A stretch of 64,000 bases of DNA from Heliocidaris erythrogramma (lineage: Eukaryota > Echinodermata > Echinoidea > Camarodonta > Echinometridae): NCBI GenBank assembly GCA_025617745.1, contig CM046870.1:28849927-28913926 (forward strand), given 5' to 3'. This document shows positions 1-10,771 of this stretch, one piece after another. The first letter of the stretch is position 1. Each line of letters opens with the position of its first letter. The notes beneath the pieces were generated by a model. That model saw only the letters and a list, made by a program, of their open reading frames with translations, was not told where the DNA came from and made no database searches. A program made the position numbers and the translations under genes.

Positions 1-23
1 CTTTATTTTGGTGGGTTTCAACT

Positions 24-409
24 CTTAAAGATAAAGTTGAGTTCTGGTCATGAGATTGAATTGTGAAAGACACTGTCTCAAAGCAACTGGGAAAGGTTGA
101 TTATATAGCACATAAGAACTGGTGTATGCTTTAAGGTTTTGGAATCACCAAAATGATAAGAAATTGACTTAATCCTGCTGAGAGTAACATGCACTGCACA
201 CAGAAATGTGTATATATGGGACTACACACAAATGTTCGGCCCTAACATTTCAGCTATTTCTTCTCATATTTTGAATGTGAGAGCATTTGAAAAGCATCCT
301 TTTCAGGGAACATATCTACTATAATAATCTTCCACACTAACATAGAAAAAATGAGAAAACTCACAAATTATTTTTAACCTTTCCCAGAACTCAAGCTTCC
401 CTTCAAAGG
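24..409. repeat. Interspersed inverted-repeat element, GTTGAGTTCTGG family, copy 1
   Basis: The left end reads AAAGTTGAGTTCTGG and the right end CCCAGAACTCAAGCTTCCC, which is its imperfect reverse complement, so this is a fold-back element of about 385 bp. Related copies lie at 25912-26290 (inverted), 37938-38465, 43450-43660 and 46030-46290, sharing blocks such as CTGCACACAGAAATG and GAGAGCATTTGAA. No coding capacity is visible, so I infer a non-autonomous DNA transposon. The family name is not recognised. Confidence 0.7.
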
Positions 410-2880
410 GAAATCCAAACTTAATGGCAAGTTGCTCTGAAAGAGGACGAATCAGAGAAGCAGCTTGGTGAAAGTTTGAACGAAATCGGACAAGCAATAA
501 GAAAAGTTACAAAGATTTTAAAGTTGTAATCACTATACATGTAAATGTAAATGGGAATTTCAAATGGGATGCATACGTAAAGTCACTGTGGGTACATGTA
601 GTTGTAGACAACTCCCTGATTTGCTCCAACACACAAAATGACTAAAATGTCATTTTTCTTTTTTAATGCATTACTCTGTAGGATCTTTTTCTTTCATGAG
701 GCCCTACATATACAACAATATTAAAGCTACATGTATCTCCAATATATTTTGAGTACTGCCCCGAGGGCAAAGGTGCTTCGGAGAAAACCGCAAATTAATG
801 ATATTTTTGTGTATGACAAACAGGAGAGTTGTCCGCAAGTAGGTCACAATCGACTCACCGCAAATTGCCAATTTGGGATTCGCATAGATGTAGTGATCTC
901 ATTTTTGAAACATCCATAACTTTCTTATTTCTTGTCCAACTTTCACCATCCTATTTTTCTGCTTACAAACAAATCATCTTATTATCAAGGTAGGATTGCC
1001 CTTAAGGTTAGGCTTAGGGTTAAGATAGGTATAGTTACACGTACACATATTAAAGGGCCAAGGTAAATGTGGGGAAATTGACGGCGGGACAGCTCCCATT
1101 GTAAATGTACAGTATGCCAATAGGCAATATTTTAGCAAGTTTTAAAAATGACATGTGTAAACATGCGCAACAGAAAAAAAACATACGTACAGACTTCACA
1201 TAGATTTAAAACATAATTCCAGTAAATCTTGAAACATTGTGTACCTCAGTTCACAGGCATGTGTATGAACAACACGCTGAATGCACAGTTTGTCCTGTAC
1301 AACTAATAAAAGCAGCACTTTGCATTTTCCTACAATTACAAAGCAGATGAGATACAGTTGCCACCCTCTCACTCCAAGAGCATCTGCAAATGTGTTTGGT
1401 AAATTGACAAGAGTTGCACTTGAGGGATTTTGTGGCGGTTCGCTGAATAATAGATGATACATCACGGTTCTGTTCAATGCTGTATGCAGTGCGTATTCTG
1501 CAGAGAGAATTCTGCACCCATATGCGAACCTCTAAGAGATTGTAAAAAGCTTTACGATGAAAATAAAAGGATTATGATGCTAATTACATTTATTTTTCAA
1601 TGGCTAAATGTGATTTTAAAAAGCAACAACTTTAATACCCATATCATTTTAACGTCTCCTTTCAGTGATGTTTTGTTTTTATCTTTTGATCCAGAATGCT
1701 CAGACTTTAATACAGATTATACATAGGCAGAAAGTACAAAAGTCACTGGAAAATTGGAATCCATACTGATCAATTCTTTTGCAGTACATTGTGCGTTTCA
1801 TGAATAAGAGTGATTTAATCTCAAAGAGCCATGACCCATGTACCCTGAAAGACCTGGAGGTTCATTTAATAAACCTTTTTTTTAAACTATGAAAGAGTGG
1901 AAAATACAATTGGTGCTAATTTGAAGAGGAAAAGATGCTTCATTTAGCTCTTTAGAAAACTCTGAACTGCTAAATGTATGGGTTCTTTTTCTTTTGTATT
2001 TTTGTTTTTATTGAAAACTCATCTACACAAAACAATATGAAATATTTACAATATCAAACTAACATGGTAAAAACACACAACAAATCATACAGGACAACGC
2101 AACAAGACAAGACACAAACACAAGACAGGACAATGCCTCACTCGTAAAGAGAGAAGCCTCACTCTAATCAAAATGAAGGGGAAAAGCATACACCAGGAAT
2201 TTTACCTGTAGGTAAGTTGGGGGGGGGGGGGGGTGGCGTCAGGGTAAAGTTTTATATGAACGAAACGGACCATTTTTTAAAATGTGAGCTGAATGCTATT
2301 AATCACAAAGCTTGTTCGGACATTCAGTTCTGCCTAATCCCAAAACATTTGGCAATCATCAACATTCTGATAATTTAACATCTACTGTAGATCATAATGT
2401 ATACATTTAGAAAATCTGATAGAATAGATCAACTGAAGTTTCAGGTTATCCAAGCCCAATTATTATCTGCGTCGTTGAATTGAATAAATACATGTAGGTT
2501 CAAGAACTTGTACAAGATATTCGTTATTCAACATTTGTTAAAATCATTATCATTATATGTTTTGTCATTATGCAAATTGCAACTCTAGAAGAATAAAAGC
2601 AACCATTATGATTTAGAATTGTAAGTAAATGTACATTTTGCATCTAATATATATTAAACAAAATAAATAATAATCCTGTACATGTAGGCAGTCTAACAAG
2701 ACAGGTTCGGTGGGGCTTACATGTACCAGTAATCCTGGGCTTTCCTAATTCCAATTGACAAAACTTTATTTCCTGAGATGTACATGTACATGTGATGTCA
2801 TACTGATCAAATGCAACCGGGCAATTCCACGGTTACACATGTTTAATCTGGAGAGGGTTTGAGTTACATCTTAAGCTCCT
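410..2880. other. No gene seen; AT-rich intergenic or intronic DNA
   Basis: I see no convincing exon in this stretch. It contains a poly-G run near 2219-2233 and scattered TACATGTA motifs. Open frames here are short and resemble no family that I know. Confidence 0.5.
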
Positions 2881-3018
2881 GGGGAGCGTTTCATCAAGCG
2901 TTTTGTCAGTGATTTTTACTGACAAATTTGCTCTCAGCCAATCAGATGCAAGGATTTCAGTAGCTTATAACAGTTGTCGGTAAAAATCACTGACAAAACG
3001 ATTGATGAAACGCTCCCC
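2881..3018. mobile_element. Fold-back MITE with CCAAT core, copy 1
   Basis: The element starts GGGGAGCGTTTCATCAAGCG and ends with the near-perfect reverse complement (GATGAAACGCTCCCC). A second nested stem is TTTTGTCAGTGATTTTTAC. The centre is a core of about 45 bp containing CAGCCAATCAGATGCAAGG and GTAGCTTATAACAGTTG. The same core recurs at 7079, 16332, 37959 and 40578. At about 138 bp it has no coding capacity and would form one long hairpin. Confidence 0.85.
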
Positions 3019-3332
3019 TGTTCTCATTATTACTAGTAAGTGAGTTTAAGTTAAACAATACACACATATTAGAGTACCTAAATACAGTATCAAAACTTCA
3101 GAAAAAGAAATACACTTTCTACCAACCCTGCAAATGTTTGGTTACTCACGTTACTTTTTTTTTTAAATGTAACGTGAGAAACCAAATATTTGTAGGGTTG
3201 GCAGAAAGCATGTTTCTTCTTTTGAAATTTACTGTACTTGTGTATATGTAGGTGTAGGTGTATGTGTGCATTGTTGTAACTAAAACGCATTTGCCCGACA
3301 ATTACATGTATAGTAAGAGAACAGGAGCTTAA

Positions 3333-3569
3333 CACTATGAACATGACGAACAAAGAAGCGGACAATTTATGCTGCTCCTCATTGTACCCTTCACAATTGC
3401 ACTGGTTAACAAAAGAACATCCATTCATTGCTATCCTGTAAAAATATGTAGAACAGGTGTCACATAATAGCAGTGAAGGGATGTCCTTTTGTCTACTAGA
3501 GCTATTGTGGAGGGTACAATGAGGAGCTGCATAAATTGTCCGCTCTCTTTGTCACCGTGTTCATAGTGT
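3333..3569. mobile_element. Fold-back MITE, CACTATGAAC family, copy 1
   Basis: The inverted termini run about 60 bp. The left is CACTATGAACATGACGAAC and continues through CGGACAATTTATGCTGCTCC; the right ends CACCGTGTTCATAGTG. A very similar copy lies at 27052-27287, including the middle segment with CATAATAGCAGTGAAGGG. The similarity between copies suggests recent activity. The superfamily is not determined. Confidence 0.85.
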
Positions 3570-6500
3570 AACCCCTTCCATGCCACCAAATTTTTGAGCA
3601 GTTGTCAAAGATGAACTGCCAAGAGTTACATATTAACTTTCAATGACTTTTTTCTTGAGCAAACTGGGCAAAGATATATTGCATCTATACATTATATTAA
3701 AGGCATAGGTTTCTGTGTGAGGAAGAATTTTCAAGCCATTCTGAGCCTAAATGAAATGTTCAACACTCAAATTTTTCGGCGGGATTTGCTGCCCACGGCA
3801 TGGTAGGGGTTAAAGTGTACGGTAACTCAAAACCTCTCCAAATGTAACATGTGTAACCGTGGAATTGCCAAACCGCACTTCAGTCTAGTCAACGATACAT
3901 GGTTACCCAACAAGAAACTTCTTCAAATGAAGGTTTTTCTCTCTTCATGCCAAGAAGGTACTCATACATGTACATGTACATGTATCTACGCACTTGGAGA
4001 GGTATGCATGATGAAGCACAGGGGGGAAATGTAATTTTTCCCCACATCCTAACAATCAATAGATTTGATCCTTCTCATTTGACTTGGGGCTCAGAGTAAA
4101 ATCAATGAGTTTGCTGACAGCAAAGACATAGTTTAGTTGGTTGGCAAACAAGGAGTCTGTGGTTCATAAGATCATGGTCACATAAAATTCTAGAAACAAA
4201 CTGTCCAATGGGAATTTAAACAACATTTTCTTGTGGACAACTCAGGATCAAATTGGTAGCTTTAGATTGGGAAAAGTATAATTTTAGGAAAGCCACATGT
4301 ACCTCTCTTCATAGATTGAAAAAAAAGATGGGAAAAAAGGGGAAAGTCTTTATGAGAGCTCCGATATATAATGAGATTCCTATATAATAATTTTTATTTT
4401 CCTGGTCATACGTGTTTGTTCTTTTAGGTTTTACCCTGATATACATGTACATGTAAGGAGTTTCCTGTTTTAATAAAGTAATTTTCATTGTCCCAAGGTC
4501 CTCCCTTGGGGGGGGGGGGGGGAGCAATTTAGCTCTGGAGAGCTAGCTAGCTACAAAAGTGTTCTGGATATCATTTTTTCTTTTAATGAAATAAACTGCG
4601 TAGTCACTAGCAATGGCTGTTACAAAAGACTAGCTTTCTATAGTCATGAGGTCAATTGATACACCAGTGTAACCCATCCTTTAACTACATGTATGTACCC
4701 ACATCAACTACAAGTCCATGGACATGTCGACCAGCATGCATGGTCTCAAACTGCATTTCAAGTGTGATGCACATCTGACAAACAAACGTAGTGCGCATCA
4801 CTGGGCCCTTGAATAATGAGAGCATTTGTCGGACCGCCGCTGAAGTGTCAATTTGAGGCCATAAGAGATACGCATGAGGGATCCCTTAAGCATTGCGGCG
4901 TGCTCTGCAAGCTTTAATTACACCAATTGTTTCAGCTTTGCAGACAGGGAGGAAAATGTTGGAGCGACCTGGCAATACCACGGACGTGGAGAGTTTGAGC
5001 AGTGTGTGGTGTAATGGGAAGCAACATGGGAGAGTAATCTCCTGATAAAAGAGATAGTCCTCAACTCTGGATCTGTCAGCTCCATTATTTCATGTACAGT
5101 TGTACCTACATGTGCATAATGTATAAATGAAGTGCATAATCGCCCGAAACATGTCGCTTTCAAATTATTGTTCCGACACCGTAGGATATTGAAGAATAGT
5201 GGTTCAAATAAAATCAAACAGACCCTTTGTAGAAATCTGTCTGCATCAATTAGTATGTGTGAAGATCTAGTCTTGTGTGTCGTCTGACATTTATCTGGAA
5301 AGTCCACAAGATCAAAGTTGAATGAGATTAAAGATTTTCAGTCTTGTAGGCCTTTCATTTAATCTCATTGGCCTTCAGTTTTTCTCCTTGAGAGGATGAG
5401 TGCATGGCAAATCTCTAATCCACATGAACATTTTATGTATGAAAGGAAAATTGCACCTGCAAACTGCATAGTGTTAGCCATTGAATAGCCATTGAATAGC
5501 CATTGAATAGTAATTCAGAGAATTTAAAATTTCTTGCTCATACGTGTAGATTCATGTTTGGGCATTGATGTTGTACAGGGCACAAGACATGAATCCTAGC
5601 ATATAAAAATATATATATATATAAGTCTCTGTTAGTTGATTTTGGTCTGATCTCTGATGATGTGTTTTGTGGCTTTGTTTATTTGGACTGTTTGTTATTA
5701 TTTCATGGTGCCATAAAATAATGGTTTCTATTCATATAAACAGAAGGCTGGTGAACAAGCACGAAATATACTGTACATTGTATTATTGGAATATATACCA
5801 AAAGCGTTATGTCTGAAAGGTTAACATTAAAGTTGGCTTGCCACAGTGCCTTCAATTATTTTCAGAATATTAGATTGGAGCATGAAAGAATAACACACAT
5901 CATGTACCTGAGCACACATGAATAATACAACTCCTCAAACACTGAGTATGAAATTAAAGGGTTGCCCTGGAGCAGGCAGCCTTCAAGCCCACTAGTCAAC
6001 GGACGTGCTCTCGACGGCTTTCATCGCCCTTCCCCCGTCTCCCCACAGGTATGTACATGCAAGTAGCATCATTCATGCCGTCTTGCACTTTCTCATAATT
6101 CAATAAGATTCTGAGCACCCATTTCCCCGGCGCTGATGGGGATCCCCCCATCGCGCATGCCACAGGAATTCGCAATCGACTTTCCAATATCACAGAGGAG
6201 TGGACAATAATGAAGTGCCACTCTTGTGACCTTCACAGAATTCATCTCACTCTATAGATTAAATTCTTATCATCCAGTAGAGCTGCAAGTAATAATGTGG
6301 ACATGATTGCAGACCTCTCAATATTCTAACTAGGTCTTGAGAAGGAAAGAAAGGTGTAATATAGCAACTGGGGGGGGGGGGGAGGGGAGAGAGAGAGAGA
6401 AGACAGGAGAGGGAGCAAAAAGGTGGACAGAGGGAAAGAGAAGATGTATGCTTCCTAAAAAGAAAGAGCACATTTGGTCCAAATCAGTGAAAAAACAGAC

Positions 6501-6781
6501 TCTAAAAAGGTCTCGAACATTAAAACAATAGCCATAAATTCAGCTTGTAAAATGCTTTTATAGATCCCTTAAAAACCATAGCCAAATCCAATTCTAATCT
6601 TTTTTTCAAAAATACCCAAATCGTCTTTTTACAATTCTTGATCTGATGACAACTGGAAATCAATTGACGGTTCCTCAAATATTCCATGATTTACAGAAAT
6701 CTATGAAGAAAATTGCATCATGGCAAATTGAGAAGAATGCCGTACATTTGAAAACTGGTAGGAAATACACGTAACTCTCAC
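3570..6781. other. No supported gene; AT-rich DNA with simple-sequence tracts
   Basis: This stretch contains a poly-G run near 4509-4522, an (AT)n stretch near 5610 and a purine-rich G/GA tract near 6370-6420. Minus-strand open frames at 4918-5307 and 5996-6193 exist, but I could not match them to a family or give them convincing splice sites. If the CATIP-like gene is real, its next 3' exons should lie here or beyond the window; I did not recognise them. Confidence 0.4.
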
Positions 6782-6967
6782 CTGTAAGAGAAGTTCCAAT
6801 GGGTATATTATCGATGGTTCCATGGCTGTTGGCATGGATGAGAAGGCATTCTTGCCCATGATGTCTGGCAGGCTCGACGGTCACTGTGAACTCTCCCAGT
6901 TCCTTGCCAATGGTGGATATCGCTACCAGGCTGTCTGTGAAGAGCACATCTTGCAGATCGGCTGTCG
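6782..6967 (-). CDS. Internal exon, CATIP-like protein (tentative)
   Basis: The exon reads on the minus strand with an acceptor (CTTTCAG before 6967) and a donor (GTGAGA after 6782). It is 186 nt and open in one frame, giving ADLQDVLFTDSLVAIS, then a LGEFTVTV block and a HANSHGTIDNIPIGTSLTG block. From memory of the family, this pattern resembles the N-terminal half of CATIP (ciliogenesis-associated TTC17-interacting protein), which affects actin organisation and ciliogenesis. It starts with two nucleotides of a split codon, matching the one-nucleotide overhang of the exon at 18847-18920. The exon itself is well supported; the family assignment is tentative. Confidence 0.55.
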
Positions 6968-7078
6968 CTGAAAGTAAAGTCACACAAGAAATAATGAATA
7001 CATGGAAGTGATTGGGATTTGAGAAGCAGTACTTGGGTTGATCAGAAGTGTCAGTCATATTTTTCCTTTCACATGTCC

Positions 7079-7215
7079 TGGGGAGTTTCATCAAGCGTTT
7101 TGTCAGTGATATTTACTGACAAATTTGCTCTCAGCCAATCAGATGCAAGGATTTCAGTAGCTTATAACAGTTGTTGGTAAAAATCACTGACAAAATGCTT
7201 GATGAAATGCTCCCC
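7079..7215. mobile_element. Fold-back MITE with CCAAT core, copy 2
   Basis: It begins GGGGAGTTTCATCAAGCG and ends GATGAAATGCTCCCC, with the same internal TTTTGTCAGTGA stem and the same central core (CAGCCAATCAGATGCAAGG) as the copy at 2881. It lies in the large intron of the CATIP-like gene, about 110 bp upstream of the exon at 6782-6967 in transcription order. Confidence 0.85.
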
Positions 7216-7471
7216 AGATGTGTCAGTCATATTTTTCCTTACACATGTACAGTACACTATAGGTGTGAAGTGGTTCTGGATTCAGTTGGTCAAGCAAATC
7301 AGTTGATTGCTTTTTAAAAATTATTTACATTTGTTATAAACTCTTGTTCACTGATCAATAACATAATAATGTAAAAGATACATATTTTGCTACTTTGGGG
7401 AAACCTACATACATACATATATATTACTAAATCAAACATGGATCTTACATATAACAAATTGCCTGAACAAC

Positions 7472-7666
7472 AATTTGTAAAATCAGCACTGATTTTCTTA
7501 TTTACTATATAAATCTATATACCTACCTATTATGCCAGTAGTCTTGACTACGGGACCCCTTCGAGAATTTAACACACATGAGTCACAATATTGTGCGCAC
7601 CCCCCGTAATCCTATTGTCCCCTTCGCCACTCACGCGCGTCAACACGCTACGGCCATCTTCCTCTT
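7472..7666 (-). repeat. DIRS 3' inverted terminal repeat
   Basis: Positions 7516-7666 are the reverse complement of 13389-13539, with no mismatch found by eye. The outer 57 bp (7472-7528) are the perfect reverse complement of 7729-7785 in the internal complementary region. Confidence 0.92.
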
Positions 7667-7728
7667 TTGCGAGCAACCCCAAGTAGAAACATGTTGCTTG
7701 CAAGGTGAGGGGAAGGAGGGAGGGTCAT

Positions 7729-7828
7729 AGGTAGGTATATAGATTTATATAGTAAATAAGAAAATCAGTGCTGATTTTACAAATTTACTGCAATAAATCA
7801 TATACATGTATACCTACCTATTATGCCA
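7729..7828 (-). repeat. DIRS internal complementary region (ICR)
   Basis: Positions 7729-7785 complement the 3' tip (7472-7528) exactly over 57 bp. Positions 7783-7828 complement the 5' tip (13519-13557), apart from a six-base CATGTA-like insertion near 7804-7809. The two tips meet at GATTTTACAAATTTACTGC with a shared ATT. In DIRS-1 models this region templates completion of the ends and formation of the circular intermediate. Confidence 0.9.
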
Positions 7829-7894
7829 GACCAGCGCCAACTCAAAGACCGGGAGGCATGTTTCAAGCAGAAGGGAATAGGATTACACCAAAGA

Positions 7895-8921
7895 TTACAA
7901 AGAAGACACAGCGGCCTTCAAGGTGGCTGACGCAAACATAGCCTCACCTACGGGAACATCCCTAAGGTAGCAAGAAATGAAGGAATTGGACGAACGCCAA
8001 TAAGCAGCCTTCAAAATATCAACAAGCGCCACACCTTGAAACAGAGCCCAAGAAGTGCTGACACTACGAGTATCATGAGCACGAGGCTTACTGTCGGATA
8101 AAAGAGCCTCTGTGCCAGCGGCCCTAATAGCTTCGACGATCCACCTAGAGATGGAATCAAGAGAGGCAGGAGAAAAAGGCTCTCTAGTGATCAGGAACAA
8201 CTGATCATCCTTACGATAAGACTTAGTCTTATCAATATACCATTTGAGAGCCCTTACAGGACACCAAACTTTGTCCTCGCGCACAGAAAGTCAGACAAAG
8301 AAAAATCTCAACAGGGCCAGAGGCAGCTGTCTGATTCTTGGCAATAAAAGAAGCCTTAGGAATCAATCTAACGCCTTTTCTCTCCCAGCGAACATGACCA
8401 GGAGTAAGACAGAGAGCATGAAGAGTACTGCGCCTCTGCCCAGAGGCAATAGCTACCAAAAAGAGCGTCTTAACCGTAAGATGATGAAGCGAAGCTTCAC
8501 CTAACGGTTCGAAAGGAGGTTTCGCCAAGGCCTCCAGGACCTTAGGCAGACTCCAAGACGGTACTAACTTAGAAAAAGAAGGTCGTTTCAGAAAGAACGA
8601 GCGAATCAAACCACTTAGTAGCGGGGAATTGGAAATCCCCGAACCATCTGAGAAACCCGAATGAATGGCCCCGATCGCCGAACGGTAGCCTCGGATAGTA
8701 GAGATAGATCTCCCTTTGTCAAATAACGAGATTAAGAAATCCGCAATTGAACCAATAGGAGCCTTAGAAGGGGTTTGATTTCTCTCTTTACACCAAAGGA
8801 AAAAGACCGAGAGACGGGAATTGTAAATTTCCCTAGTAGAAACCCTACGACTGGACATTAAAAAGTCCGCGGCTCTATCAGAGAGACCTGACTGTCTTGC
8901 AGATTCCCTGACAGGGGCCAA
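7895..8921 (-). pseudogene. DIRS tyrosine recombinase, frameshifted
   Basis: The N-terminal part (8921-8232) has the SAM-like core-binding region (RVSTREIYNSRLSVFFLWC; STIRGYRSAIGAIH) and the first catalytic arginine in SGQRRSTLH. The C-terminal part (8284-7895) lies in another frame. It has HDTRS, matching the HxxR box, and a probable nucleophilic tyrosine in SFISCYLRDV. The two halves are separated by at least one, probably two, single-base indels around 8284-8300. The enzyme of an intact element would integrate a circular DNA intermediate. It follows the RNase H frame with almost no spacing, as in other DIRS elements. Confidence 0.88.
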
Positions 8922-8925
8922 GCAG

Positions 8926-10770
8926 TCAAATGAAGGGACCCCGGACTGTGGTGAAGAACCCCGAGAGGGGCTGCAACACCAGATCCGCTCTTAACGGGAG
9001 AACGAACGGTTGAGCCCTTAGGAGGCTCATAAGCTCTGGAAACCAATTCCTCCTGGGCCAAAAGGGAGCTATTACAAGCACCCGCGCCCGATCTTCCCTG
9101 ATTTTCCGCAAGACACGCGGAATCAGTTGGAAGGGAGGAAAGGCGAATCCCTGAAGGTTCTCCCAGCTGAGGGAGAAAGCATCGAGAGCCCATGCTCCCT
9201 GATCGCGAACACGGGAGCAATATTTCGGCAGCTGGTGGTTTAGCACCGACGCAAATAGATCCACTTCCAGTGGACCTAGGCAACTGCGAATGCGGCAAAA
9301 GACCTCCGGATGGAGCATCCATTCCGATGGAAGATACCTGCCCCGAGACAGAAAATCCGCAATGAGGTTTTCCCGACCGGGGATGAAAGAGGCCACGGGT
9401 GTGATCGCCATGCGACGACACCACCTCCACAGCTGAGCTGCTAGGGCAATCAGGGCAGCCGAACGAGTGCCTCCCTGCCGATTGATATATGCCGCCACAG
9501 TAACATTGTCCGTGAGAATCAGAACCGAACGACTGAGAAGTCGACTTCTGAAATGGAGCAAGGTCAACAGAACTGCCATAAACTCCAGGACATTGATATG
9601 GGGAAGAGTCCCAAGATGAGACCAATCCCCCGCAACCGTGCTGCCGTTGCAGTGTCCTCCCCACCCCAACCGAGAGGCGTCCGTCGAAACCGAGATCGCT
9701 GGGAGACGGGCAGTGAAGGACCTGCCTCGCGCGAGAAACTCCTCGCTCGTCCAACAAGAGAGAAGAGACTTGATCCTTACTGGTACTGGAATCCAGACCA
9801 AAAGAGTCTTTTCCCGGCTTGAAGAACCTGAGGAGATGTCTCTGAAAAGGTCTCATGAGGAGCCGGCAGTCCTCTAGAACGTCGACAAGACTGGCTAGAT
9901 AACCTAAAAACTGAAGCCACTGTCTGGCCGTGACCCTTCTGGCCAGCAAGAGCTTGCGAGCCGCAGAGACAATGGTGAGAATCCTGTCTCGACTGGGCCG
10001 AGCCAACTGATTCCGTATGTCTAACACCGCCCCCAGAAAAACTGGGCTGCGAGTAGGAACTAACTCTGACTTTTCCCAATTTATTAGGAAACCTAAGTCT
10101 TGAGTAAGAGAGACGAGCAAACGAGTCTCGTCCAACAAACGATCGCGCGACTCCGCAAGGAGAAGCCAATCGTCCAGGTAACAAAACAACCGAAGGCCGC
10201 GTCGCCTCAGAGAGGCCGCCAGCACAGCTACAACTTGAGTAAAAACCCGAGGGGCCGGGCGCAGCCCGAAGGGAAGAGCACGAAAACGATAAGTCTCTGA
10301 GAGGAAGGAGAACCCCAGAAAATCGCGTCCTTGAGATCTATCGAGACCGCGTAGTCCTTCCTCTTGATCAACGGAAGAATGGAGGCGAGAGTCTCCATCC
10401 GAAAATGAACCGGAGGAATGAATTTGTTTATTCTTTTCAGGTTCAGTATCAAACGAAGTTTTCCCGAGCGCTTGGGAATAACAAAAATTGGAGAAAGGGA
10501 AAGAGACGGCCTGTCTCCTACCCTTTCTATAGCCCTCTTTTCCAATAGAGACTCGATCTCCTTTGAAGCATGAGATCGAGCCAGGGCAGACATGGGAGGT
10601 GACCGAATTCTTATAGCCCCTCCGGGGAGCGAAGCGAAAAGATCTATGAAGAATCCATCTCGCACGACGGAGAGAACAAACGCGTCCCCGGAGATGGCCT
10701 CCCAAGCGGGGAGAAAAGAATGAAGTCAGCCACCTACCAAATTCGGAAGAACAAACGCTCGGGGAAAAAC
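8926..10770 (-). pseudogene. DIRS reverse transcriptase/RNase H, frameshifted
   Basis: The N-terminal RT portion (about 10770-10345) contains VIPKRSGKLRLILNLKRIN and the motif A region SIDLKDA. Right after that aspartate the homology jumps frame and a short segment of the palm is missing. Then come FRALPFGLRPAPRVFTQV and the catalytic FCYLDDWLLL (about 10330-9810). A second shift near 9800-9815 leads to the RNase H frame (9801-8926), with STDASRLGWGG, HINVLEFMAVLLTL, LILTDNVTVAAYI and FIPGRENLIADFLSRG. A large open frame at 10705-8858 is only partly real: its first third and last half are shadow sequence. Confidence 0.88.
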
Positions 10771-10771
10771 A

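Noticed and set aside
1001-1030. Telomere-like TTAGGC/TTAGGG bases
   Set aside because: Only two or three degenerate units occur, which is expected by chance in AT-rich DNA.
5996-6193. Possible minus-strand exon with some GC enrichment
   Set aside because: No family resemblance and no convincing acceptor/donor pair; the apparent CAG/GTATGT is on the plus strand in a different context.
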